In this document: positions 36,411 through 48,200 of the stretch, piece by piece | Numbering within the stretch: position 1 is the stretch's first letter | How the letters are laid out: every line of letters starts with the position of its first letter | Program-made: the position numbers and the translations under genes | Notes under the pieces: generated by a model | Database searches by the model: none | Told to the model about the DNA's origin: nothing | What the model saw: only the letters and a program-made list of their open reading frames with translations | Assembly: GCF_963675165.1 (NCBI RefSeq) | Contig: NC_087386.1 | Location: 1,104,931-1,168,930, forward strand | Direction of reading: 5' to 3' | DNA length: 64,000 nucleotides | Source of the DNA: Halichondria panicea | Taxonomy: Eukaryota > Porifera > Demospongiae > Suberitida > Halichondriidae

Positions 36411-36476
36411 AAGACCACTTTTGTTCAGCTCCTAAGCTTTAACTGGGACATTTTCTGATAGGAGAAGCTCATTTAG
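36411..36476 (-). pseudogene. Stray 66-bp fragment of a spatacsin exon
   Basis: It closely matches part of exon 24400-24621 (and 57438-57659): the piece encoding LNELLLSENVPVKVE. No other exon or intron sequence accompanies it. It lies directly beside the reverse transcriptase relic. Confidence 0.8.
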
Positions 36477-37662
36477 TGTGCGTGAGGATCGTGTGCATAG
36501 GTGCTGTGCTTACTAGCTAGCTGATAGCAGAGCATAGAAATCATTTATAGAAAAATCCCATTTAAGCTGCATATTATTTTGAGTTTAGCAAAATCATTAG
36601 CTAGGTGTAGTCTGGGTAACCATAAGATAGTGCGTATTACCTAAGACTTCATGTTATAGAATATCCGATCAGCATTTCACTGCCCCTAATGTATTTGTTC
36701 TGTAAGAGATGCTGACACAGGATTTCTAGGCAGACTGTATGCTGGTACTAACTTGTCCCTGACCGCTGACCTCTGTTCTTGCGCTAATGTAAAGAATTCC
36801 CGTACTGCAGATTTGATATCGTATACTTTTATTGTCTTTGGATTTAGTTTTGTACCATCAACCCGACTTCCAACCTAGAGCCGATAGATTTACAGCCAAT
36901 GAATTTTAGTTTATCGATAATTATTAGTACCTTTTATGGTAAATTCTATATATTGACCTGGTTGATGGGTATTTTTAAACATTACTGTTTGTGGGTTGCA
37001 AACTTACCCCAATCTTTGTTATAGCCAGTTAAGTTAAGTTTGTAAAGATTGGAAATTTAGAGCTAAAGCTGTAGAGTTAAAGTTTTGTATCTGTTGAATG
37101 TACTAGTATAATTATGTTAGGTTACAGTTAAGTAGTACATCAGGTTGATAGTGCAACACTGCATAATAATTAAGCTATAGCCTTAATTTGGCCATTACTG
37201 AGCTGGTGGACCAGGCTATAATCACCCAGACACTACCAGATGGGCTCAAGGCATTCACACAAGGTAAAGTAACTGACTGTGTGTAAGTCAGTTCTAATTC
37301 TCATGCTGTGGAAATCAGCTTTATATATTAAATCTGCTTGTGATCATTGGACCCCCAACTTCCTGGAGGGGGGAATTTCATAAAATTAATGCTAACCCCC
37401 CAACTATTCCATAATTATGCCATCCAATTTAATATGCATTTCCTCTAGCTCCCTATAAAATTAGCCCACAATTCTAAGTATCAGCTTTTTGAAGTTTCTA
37501 AAGAATTGTTCACTTAGAAAATCTATGTTACAAATGTAAGTAACTCACTAGACTTGTTACTATAGTGCAGTAATAGTTGCATGACTGTAGATGTAGCCAT
37601 GTGCATTCTATTGTCATTGGATTGTGCAGAAGTTGTTCACTGATATTACATTATCTGTCCAG
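36477..37662. other. Junction sequence before unit 2, with a possible exon at 37197-37262
   Basis: Mostly unrecognised AT-rich DNA. The segment 37197-37262 ends in a donor (CACAAG|gtaaag) and is open in two frames. The frame GGPGYNHPDTTRWAQG continues in phase into the exon at 37663. The alternative LVDQAIITQTLPDGLKAF looks more protein-like but does not continue. From about 37341 the sequence matches the window start. Confidence 0.4.
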
Positions 37663-39873
37663 GGCCCAAACTAAACAAGAACCCTCAGAGCCATGCAGTC
37701 TCAGAGCAAATAAAGTGAGTCTCTTCAGCAGTGAACGTTAATTCCAGATACAAAATTGCAAACTGCAGTGTATCTTCGCATATGTGAATTATTAAACATT
37801 TCTGCAGACACAGTGTCCTGACAATGACGAAGAGTTTGTCAGTGAAGTACCATTACAGACCTCAGTTCAGGTACAAACTGCACTCTATTTGTTGCAGCAA
37901 TTTGTGTGTGAAGATGTACGTATCTCTTTAATTTGATGTAGAATGTATCAATGGCTATGATCATAATACTCTTTCTATAAACAGGCCACTGATGACGGTC
38001 GGCCATCAGCTGCTGTATATCCCTCTCTGAGACAACCCATCACAGAGTGCCCTCACCTCAACCCTCATGCACTGGTTGTGCAGTCACTGGGAAACAGTAC
38101 CTCTATGCAACTAGTGGACTCATCTGAGCAATTTGTGAGTTACCGTGCATCTTTTAGCAGCTAGACCTCTTATTGATATATATATAATTATTACAACTGC
38201 ATCCTTTGGCTATGCATAATGTATTTACATTCTTTTGTGACCAAGTCATAATTATCATGATATCCTATTCATAGGTATCTCATGATGATTGTCTTCCTTC
38301 TCCGGACACTGATTTCCCATTGTCTGTGGAGGAGAGTCAGGAAGTAAGTATCGTGTCCATAGTAACAGTTTGGCTAGCATACACCACAGCACTGCAGTTT
38401 GCAAACAAAACCTTTATGAGTAAATAAAAGTGTGACCATTATTGACCACTATTTTTCCTCGTAGGGAATCTCAGGAACTAGTAGGATTGTGGTCTCCACT
38501 GGTAGCTTTAGCTTCATCTATGAGCAAGTAAAGTCTCAAGAGAAGCATGTTTGGGTATGTCTTTCTGTTTGAAATGACCTTTTGGTCAGTGTTTGTTAGT
38601 GTCCGGTTAAAAAGATGTTATCCCAAGTTTTTTTTTTTGTTTGAATTAGGTCTGTTTGTACCCAATATCTAAGTGTACTTTTTGTGCACTCTACAAATAA
38701 TCATTAAAGGTCATAAGATCACATGTTGTTTCCCAGATTGGCTAAGGGTAATACCTCCTCTTGTGGGAGAAACCCACTGTTTGAATGTCTAGCCTGTTTT
38801 GAAGTCATTACATGTACTTGGTGAGATTGTATGGAAGTATCTGTGTACGTGTTGGTAAACTCCCCAACTTACTAAGTCAGCTATACATGTATGCTAGCCC
38901 ACTGTGTATCGTTTTTGAATACAGATGATTGAAGTATATTCGTATTAATATTCCCCCAGATCTCAGAAGACCAAATGCACCCTAGCACAACAGACCCACC
39001 AATGGAGGACCAACCATCTCCACCCAAGCATACCTGCACAGGAGAGCTTGAGTTAAAGGCTGTCACTCCCAACAGCACAGTGATATGGAAGATTCCCGAC
39101 ATCACCAGACAAAGGAGTGAGGCTATTGAAGGGAAGACACAGTGTCTATACAGTCCATACTTCCATACTGAATGGTGAGTGTAGTATGGGGCTAATGGTA
39201 ATGGACTGTTTGAGAACAGGCATTCAAGGAATGCTTTATTTATAGCACCTGGTGCCACGGTTGGTATAATGATCATTAGGTGTTCCTGGTGTTTCCTGAT
39301 TTTAGGTTTCCATTCCATATAGATTCTGTGGAATGTGTCTGGGTATTCAAGCTTGGTTGCCTAGTAGCTTTTATCCCTTGACTGCTGTGTGTGCGTATAT
39401 TGATATTCACACATCTCTCACACGTACAGTGGCTGCAAGGTTTATCTGAGAATGTACCTCAATGGAGATGGCACGGGGAAGGGAACTCACATCTCCTTGT
39501 TCATTGATTGTGACAGTCTATTGAAATCGCCATTCAAACGGAAGATATCACTCACTCTGATTGGTAAGTGTATTGTCAGTGACTGTCATTGCATGGTGGT
39601 CGTTTTAAAAACTCTTTCCAAGTTTTAGAACACAGGTTTAGATACATGTACATATAGGACAAGGTTTTAATATCAAGAGATCAATATAAATTGCTGTGTT
39701 TCTTTCTTGCAGACCGGAAACAAATAAAACATCCCATCTCTGTCCAACTGGACAACTCAGAAATGAACATTGTATCCGGCTTTCCGAAGTTTGCTAAGCA
39801 AAATGTTCTTGACTCAAATTCGTACCTATATAATGATTGCATGTATCTAAAGTGTAGTGCAGCAACTAGTTAG
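37663..39873 (+). CDS. TRAF-like MATH-domain protein, gene C (5' end unresolved)
   Basis: Exons 37663-37714, 37808-37870, 37985-38134, 38275-38343, 38465-38554, 38960-39174, 39430-39563 and 39713-39873 (TAG) join in phase to about 310 residues. It is the duplicate of gene A with the same exon plan. Differences are in frame: one PMEDQP unit instead of several, three extra residues in the MATH loop (SLLKSP), and small changes near the end. MATH landmarks: VIWKIPDITRQRSEA, LNGDGTGKGTHISLF, MNIVSGFPKFAK, CMYLKC. No RING or TRAF zinc finger is visible. The conserved frame in both copies suggests function is kept. A cytosolic signalling adaptor is the likely role. Confidence 0.85.
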
Positions 39874-40705
39874 TTTGAGTGTTTTTTCATAAGAATTATG
39901 TCTCGTAGATTATTATTGGTTCTGTCATGTGATCCATAATGACAATATTATTTTGGATGGGGTCAGTTTTGTTCAGTGTATGTGTATGAAAAAATTAAGG
40001 CGCACCACCAGTAGTCAAGTCAGTTAACAAACCTGTTTGACAGGTTGAGCTCATCAGGAGGTGTGTACATGGGGCCTACCAACCCTATAGAGAGAGAAGG
40101 GCGTAAGCTGTAAATCCAAATTTCAAATCATGTGGTTGTGTGCCCACTGTACCTTAAGTGTTTGGGGTTGGCCCTAGGGTCAGTGATTCCTGATTCACAG
40201 CTAGCTGGTGTGTAAGTTTCTGTGCTAGAAGCAACTGGGTTGTTCAGATTGTTTTCGCATGCAACTATACCACGTTTGTACAAGCATAGTTTATAGTAGT
40301 AAGTGTAGTGCAAGCGTAAGTACATGTAGTCTATAAGCAAAGCATCCACAAAAAATAATGTAGTTTAATTATTAAACAATGCATGGCTCATGCATGGCTC
40401 TGAGGGTTCTTGTTTAGTTTGGGCCCTGGACAGATAATGTAATATCAGTGAACAACTTCTGCACAATCCAATGACAATAGAATGCACAAGGCTACATCTA
40501 CTGTCATGCAACTATTACTGCACTATAGTCACAAGTCTAGTGAGTTACTTACATTTTTGTAACATAGATTTTCTAAGTCTTCAAAAAGCTGATACTTAGA
40601 ATTGTGGGGATCTGTTTAATTAGTTATGCAAGACTGCCTCCCCCCCCCCCGTCTACGTGACTGTTTATTGTGGTTTTAATCATAATAATTCCACTTTGCT
40701 TACAG
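39874..40705. other. Gap between gene C and relic D
   Basis: Holds the possible exon 40044-40102, with tttgacag acceptor and gtaagc donor, and the inverted copy at 40385-40612. The counterparts of gene B exons 3805-4838 are missing. A C run lies at about 40641-40650. Confidence 0.6.
40385..40612 (-). repeat. Inverted copy of the gene C first-exon region
   Basis: This is the reverse complement of about 37480-37700, including the exon 37663-37714 and its upstream intron. It lies 0.5 kb downstream of gene C, so the gene is bracketed by inverted repeats. Unit 1 has nothing like it after gene A. Confidence 0.88.
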
Positions 40706-41629
40706 TCACGTTTAGGAATGGAAAGAAATCAAAGAGATGTCGAGGTTAGTACAATGACACTGTTTTCATTGTATATAGAATCTTTTAAGGCACTAAATTT
40801 CCTTGTGCCCAAAAAGAGACAATGTTTGACAGTGTGTTCAGTGTTTCTGATGCTTCCGCATTATTATTTGTAGAAATTAATATACATTGAGTTTTGCCAA
40901 CTATTTCCCAGGTTCTACCACAACATCCCAACAGTGCAATAGGGAGACAGTGTCAACCCCAACAGGCTGATTATGATGGATCATGTGTTTTCAAACTGGG
41001 CAATTTTAGGATTTAAAGGAAAAGGCTCGTCAAATTGCTCTATTCATGGTCAGTGGACTGACACATGCCACCATATGATGCCACCTACTACATCCATTGT
41101 TTTGTTTGTAAACAATGCATAATGCAATTTCAGCTTTTTTTTATACAAATTGCTCTATTCATGGTAGTTCTTATTACAAATTGCTATAGCTATATCCGTG
41201 GGTGGACCAGTTGATCTTCTAAGCCCATGGAATGCTGCCACCCAGTGAACAATAGTGGGTGCTTGGCAATTCATAATAATAATTATATTGTACTATAGCT
41301 AAGTATGAATAATTACCAAACACACACGTGAGTACGTGTTGTTTTTCTCAACGCCCTGGGATTCTACTACCTACGCCTTGTGTAGTGGATATTATACAAT
41401 GATGACTGTAATAATTATCCCCCACATGTACGTACACCTACACAGATCAGTCTGGCCATGGGCATCACATTGCTCACACTCTCCGCCCCCTGCCCACTCC
41501 CCCACAGCCCCCCACAGTGATGAACCTAGCGTCTGGTGCCCCCCAGTTTGCTCCACTGAGTGTGTTGACTGACAGTGACTATACGTCTCTGATGATACGC
41601 TCTTCTTGGGGGTCAGACTTCATAGATAA
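40706..41629 (+). pseudogene. Relic D, broken duplicate of TRAF-like gene B
   Basis: Recognisable pieces are 40706-40744 (like 5019-5066), 40912-about 41048 (like the start of 5217-5398) and 41446-41629 (last exon). In the second piece GNFR runs into TAA; shifting one base restores LKEKARQIA. In the last piece VMNLASGAPQFAPLSVL is intact, but the ending SDDTLFLGVRLH is in another frame. The exon matching 5578-5723, which carries the LDGDG strand, is absent. It still holds the MATH core that gene B lost. Confidence 0.85.
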
Positions 41630-42236
41630 TTATAAACCAACAGATTGACATGTCGATATATCATTATTTTAGTGAACCATGGCAAGCATGTATTTGAGTG
41701 TGCTATATATAGCTTATAGCTTTGTGTATAATACTCAATTTTTATCACTTATCGTACCCCACAATCAAATCATATACACAGGTGTATAGCTCCAAGCATT
41801 TTTGTCTGTCTCTCTCTCAAATATCTGATTCAAGTTTATATTAATTGCTAATTAGCAATGATTCATGAGCATGCTATTACCTGGGAGCTAGTATTAGGGC
41901 ACATCATGATCAATCAGCATGATTGCATATGCTATTAATAGCCTCCTTGGATTGAAATCAGAGGAAGTGCGGCCTGGGATTGAGGCTAGCTTACAACTGC
42001 ACTACACGTCACGTAATTACTTCTTCACAGACCCTTGTTAGCCACAACAGTGGTACTAATAATGACAACATAACAGTGACAAGGCAACCTTTGTATATAT
42101 ATTGATATTAATTGGTCTTTGATCCCCTTATGTTTATGTATGCATATAGAACTTTCAACAACACTTTCATGAACACTATTGTAAAAATCAGCACAAAACA
42201 CACACATAACTACATAGACCACCTGTAAACTGTATA
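41630..42236. other. Convergent 3' gap, unit 2
   Basis: AT-rich; nothing coding recognised. Lies between relic D and the spatacsin stop codon and matches parts of 6219-7099. Confidence 0.6.
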
Positions 42237-45200
42237 TCAGAGTCTAGATAAGTCAGATAAGAACGAGTCATCAAACATTCCGCTACTAGTGTCCTTAAAA
42301 CCCAACTGAACAGAGAGTCTTTTTCGTAGCGGTAGGTTTCTCAGATGTGAGTTAAGCAGTTTCTTAATGTTCGTTGTCATATCAAAAGTCTTCTCTTTGT
42401 CTCTCATGTACCTGGGGTGGGAACACAATGACATGGATAGTCGACACTTAACAATATTAGAGGCTATCAAGTTTCGAGTACATGTTTATACTTAGGAATG
42501 TAAGTGTGCTTGGGAGACAGCAGCTAATCAATCAGTACAATACAGCGGTGGGTGATACGCAGAGGAGGTCCGACATGCGTGCATAAATCACTACAAGTTT
42601 AGTGCATTGATGTCATTGCAGTCACGTGATAACGTCCATCCAGGCCAAATGCACTGAACTTGTAGTGATTCGTGCATGCATGTCGAACCTCCTCTGGGTG
42701 ATACACTACTACTACTAGTACCTGTACATCATATTTAACCACAATAGACAAATTGACCACTTACATACATACCACAGGCCACACCACAGCTGACCTCTGG
42801 GAGTATGTGAGATGTGAGTTAAATACCACATGAAACTGAATACCTATAACTCTACACTAACTGTGGACTAAACAAGCACCTTAAACAAACAACCGGACAA
42901 CAACGTATGATGTACGTAATAAGGGGATTAAAACACAGTAGTGAAGCCTTAGAATAAAGGACACATTGGGAGTAGCCATGCACATTATAATTATTAGAGA
43001 GGCTGCAGAAAGACTCACTTGTTGCACAGATCCTGTACCATGGAGGGGGCAAGGGAGTAAGATGACTGGAAGTCAGACAAGTATCTGAGAAAATTATTAC
43101 ACGCATAAATTCAACAACAGGAAAGTATATGCAAACAACTTCACATGCAGGAAGGTATAAAAGGCTAACTGATAACAACTGCACAGGAAGCTGGTACAGT
43201 ATGAATAAGTCTCACTTGAAGTCTCCTTTTACCACGACCTTCTTGTAGATTGTGTTGACCCAGTCAGCATGGATACAGTGACGATAAGCCTCACTCACTA
43301 TTAAGGCCTGTATAATGAGAACAAGGATCGATAATTATAGTCAAACATTGTGTACATATACATGTACGTACAATAATTGTGACATAATTATATTGTTTAA
43401 TGACACTTGTCACTTGTGTCGAAAGCCAACACATGTATACAGATGCCAGATAAGTTACTGAAGTTAGTTGTACACGTCTTAGAAAGCCGTATACAGTTCC
43501 CAAATATTTCCTATTAATAGCACACATTCTATATGTACCTATATGTACATAGCACACATCATGTATACCTCAGAGAAGGGCTCTGTCTCCATGTACTGCA
43601 GCACGTTCCTGGCACTGAGGTTGATCACTTGCTTCCGCTGTTGTAACAGAGAGAGTTGTAGTGCTACCAGTCTAGCTTGGGTGGTGCAGTACTCTGCCTT
43701 GCTCAATATGTCCTCCTATAGAGAGAGGAATACAGTTTTACACGTACAGTGTTTTATTTATAATAGAGTCAAACATTTAGAACCAAGCCACACAATTTTA
43801 AGGGTATAAGAGTACAATAAGGAAATGAGAGTGCTAAGCACAGTATATGTATTAGTTATTGCATGACTACAGTGCAATATGCCAGATATTGGCTCAGTAG
43901 TAAATTAGTGGTCAGGGCCTAGGCCTCGAGACCACTACTTACTACGTAGCCAATATCAGGCATATTGCACTGAGGGTACAGGCATATTGCACTGTGGTTT
44001 CTTTGATCTTTTGCTCAAACATGCATTTCAGCCACCTTCCTGTACAATGAGGTTTGGTAACTATATTTATACCCAAACAGAACAGAATCTCCCCAGTTTT
44101 GTTCTCACACCTAATTCAGAGTTAATCAAAATTCTATAGGGACAGTTTTGTTGGGTCAAAGGATACCATTGCATGAAGTGTACACCTGAGGTAAAGCAAA
44201 AATGCACGCTCATGTAGGATACAGCATGCATGCTGATAAGGCAATTGGATGCTGATAAGGCAATTACAATACATCACATACACACACACATGAGGTGGCT
44301 GAGGGTACAGGAAGAGTATACACCCTCCATTATATATTACGTATAGATCATCCAGTCCCCCCTCTCATGCATGCATGTCTCTAGATGGACAAAAAAGGTT
44401 CTTATGCAGGAAACTTAACAGAGTGCCAATGGATATACAACATGATAATGCATATTCTAGACCATATACGTACTACAATCCATTTACTTGTGTAACAACA
44501 AATTGATAATGCCTTTCATACACAACACATCAAAGCATGCCCATAACTCTCTCATGATTGTATTACTGCTGCAGCCTCGCTCGGTTGTCACACTTATTTA
44601 AGCTTACATTAAGACTGTCCTTTATTGTGGAAATCTGCTTTACATATTCTAGACCACATCCTACAACCCCTACTTGTATCTCAAGATAACTGCCTTTGAT
44701 ACTGCTCCATGCATTCACAAAACACTCTTATGACTGTATTTCTGCACCTGGTTGTCCACCTACACTTTCACCAGCAAAATACCGATACCGGAGTCATTTA
44801 TTGTGTTAAGTGTACTGATCAAAGAGGACTAATCTGATTATGCTGTTTACATGGGGAGATCTAAGCAGGAAAGCTGAGCTCGGGGGAAACGTGCGAATGT
44901 CAGGCCAATAGATGTACATATGTGCACCCATGCATGCACCAACTCACCTGAGCGTAGGTTTTAGCAGCTGCCTTGTAGCCGTCAAATGCACTCTTCAGTC
45001 GCTTGACAGTGTCCGAGTTGCTGGCCACTAAAGCAAGAGGACAAAAATCAAGTTAAAAACTTATAGATGTACATATATAAACACTAGCTATATTCAATTT
45101 CAAGCGCTAATAGAGACAAACAGAATGTATTTTTCTGTTTCCTAAGCTTTGACTAAATCATGCAGGCATTATTCAACAAAAGATGACCTCAAGAGATCAA

Positions 45201-48200
45201 CACTGTATTTTTCCCCTATAATATGTCTACACCTCAACAGGATGTGTCCTAATTGGACGCTGAAAGTATAACCATTTAGCAATACCATAAGATAAAGGGT
45301 CTCAGCTTATAAGTAAGAGATATAAGAGGTCAATATACACATAATTGCGTTACGATTTATGCACTTACCGAGCATCTTTGGCCTCAAGCTCTTCACTTCC
45401 TGCTCTGCCTGTTCTTGTCTGGTCTTGGCTAACTCACGAAACATGGCAAACTTTAGCGCTACCATCTGTATCATCTCGGGGTTGTTGCCATGGCTACGTA
45501 GGTAATCCAGCAAGGCCACTCGTAGTTGCTCCTCCTATAGACACAAGAGTTTTGATTATATTGGACAATTCTACTATTAATATATGAATCAATCAAGTAT
45601 TAGGTGCCCAGAAAAATACCTACATGTATATAGCTACACCATTCCTATCAGAAAAATCATGATTTTACTGACAGGGGAAATATGTTTCTGAATTTGTTGA
45701 GGGAAGTGATGCTTTGTGTATTGCATGTAAGACTTGCACTTGTTGTTACTCAACCATTGATTGTAAAACCATACAAATCCCTCGAGGATGTTTCTATGGG
45801 TCTAAACATCACGCTACTTGTGTTGACCTGCCAGTAGCTAGGAATTATTACTAGTACATTGGAAACATTATACTGTTGACTCTATACAATGATAACTTGC
45901 ATGGCGGCCTGAGGCATTCCAAAATAAGGAGGAGAGAAAGACATGCATACACAACATCTTCAGGGAACAAACAAGTGACTTGTAGGGACTCTATGGATGA
46001 GTGCATTGGGAGAACTACATAAGGTACGTGGAAAAATAATCAGGTTTTGGGTTGTTTTAAAAGCTACAACTACCTTTACAGGTACAGACACTGTACACCA
46101 TGCAAATAGAAACAGCCTTTTAATCCAATTAGTCCACGTGTTTACTGAGTTCATTCTTGCAAGTCCAGCAGAAACTACACCTATATGTATAGGGGGATAG
46201 TAGGTGCACTACTAAACCAGCCCAGGGACCCACCCCTGCTGCCCACATGAAGCTCAAGCTCTAATTCAGTTAACAATTAATAGTGAGAAGAAACCCAGAG
46301 TAATTATCATTATCATTGGTGGGAGACTAGACAGTAACCAGTACACCACTATAAGGGGTACACACAATTTCTTTTTGCAAGCTAGCAGCATCAATTTAAG
46401 GAGCAAGGAATAAGGTGATATTAAGCAAGAAAAACAGCTTTGAACCCTTGAAATACTTGCTGAGAAAACCAGGACACACACTGGGATCTATCTAATACTA
46501 GAAGCTCTTTTCCTTTGCTACACAACATTCCTTGAAGTGATAGGATTAAAAAATAGATACACATGCAGTGACAGCTGCACTAGCTGTAAGCATTTAAGTA
46601 CAGCAAATAACTTAATTCAGTGTAATATGTGGTATAACTTATTGCTAACAATTTACATGGTAACCCAAAAAACAGGGCCAGTTTTGACCAAAAAAAGAAA
46701 TTGTATAGTACCAAGGGTGCTCAAGGAGAGGGCATAATTATATAGATACGTGTATAGACTATAATAGCTACAACAGATCGAGCTATACATATGCACATCC
46801 TGCATTTGCATATTATGCAAGTTTGCTGTGTATACATTATAGAACTGTAGCCATTGCATACCCTATTCTTTATGTGTGTGTACACCCTCTGTTAGAAAGA
46901 GCACATTAAATGAATGCCACCTAATTAAAGAAATTGAATAATGTAAACCGAAATTAATGCACAACATCTGAAGCAGTAAACATGTTTTTAATCGAGTTAG
47001 TACATCACATGATTGCATACAATACAGGGTGGTGGGCAATGAATATCATTGAGTCATCCAAAACTCCTCCAAATGCTTCAGAAGTCTTGCTATACACAAC
47101 ATTCCTTGGAATGACAGAATTGAAGAATAGATACATGCAGTGACAGCTGCACTAGCTGTAAGGCTGTGCTAAAATTTAAGTCAATAACAGCTATTTTACT
47201 TATTTCCACATGCAGTAATTAAGATGTAATCACATGTAATCAGGTGGTTGTAAGGCTGTGGGGCAGATAATGTGTACTACAGTAGACCTCTATGGTGACA
47301 GATATAGAGTACTGGGGGAGACTATAGTAACCAGTAGACCTCTGTGGTGACAGATATAGAGTACTGGGGGAGACTATAGTAACCAGTACATCTCTGGTGA
47401 CAGATAATGTGTACCTGGTGAAGACCAGTGCACCTCTATGGTGGGACTAAGAGTGTTTAGTAGTAACCTCATGATCACCATTCAACAACAAGGAGCAATA
47501 AAAGAGGTGACAATTAATTAAACAGAACAATGCAAGCAAAACTACATACAACCTAAACTTAACTATAGTATACTGCTTCCCTCCCTGTATGAAACCCTGC
47601 ATGCACAGTCACATGCATGACGCAAGTGTATTTAACAAAGAACAATTTATCACAACAGGTTAGCAGGTAGAGAGTGTTTACAACACACACTTGAGCTATT
47701 GAGTTGTAAGGCATGATATTGCATAATGGGCAATCAGCCAAAGAGGATAATGAATACATGTACAAGCAGTACAAGCAGTACAAGCAATGAATATAGACCT
47801 AACAAATTGGCCTCTTCCATTGCTAAGCACATAAAGGTAGCTACAGGTGCCATCTGGAGTACTTACAGTTTGTATTAGGGTAGAAACTGTCCAGTAGCAG
47901 TACAAGCAGTGAATATAGACCTAACAAATTGGCCTCTTCCATTGCTAAGCACATAACAAAGGTAGCTACAGGTGCCATCTGGAGTACTTACAGTCTGTAT
48001 TAGGGCAGAAACTGTCCAGTACACAGCAGTTGAGTTAAATAGTGTATTAATAAGAGTTATCATAAATATAGCTATAATTATTTGAGCAATAACTACGAAT
48101 TTCTATGACAATTATATTTAAACGTATAACAGACGATACATAATTGATAACTTGTGCCTAATTATTGGATAATCGATGATTAAGAAACTTGCAAATGAAT

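Larger units (their letters stand above)
42237..45534 (-). other. SPG11: SPG11 exons: end of Spatacsin_C domain
   Basis: Exons 45369-45534, 44948-45027, 43569-43715, 43216-43307, 43019-43084 and 42237-42411. The 166-bp exon begins EEQLRVALLDYLRSHGNN and is phase 0 to 1; the next (80 bp) begins VASNSDTVKRLKSAF. After YLSDFQSSYSLAPSMVQDLC the protein ends in a basic helix (SHLRNLPLRKRLSV) and an acidic Ser-rich tail (DTSSGMFDDSFLSDLSRL). The acceptor of the last exon (42412-42414) is single here, unlike the tripled one in unit 1. Confidence 0.9.

Noticed and set aside
37197-37262. Reading LVDQAIITQTLPDGLKAF as a death-domain exon
   Set aside because: Attractive peptide, but it does not continue in phase into the next exon and I cannot name a family; kept only as a possible exon.
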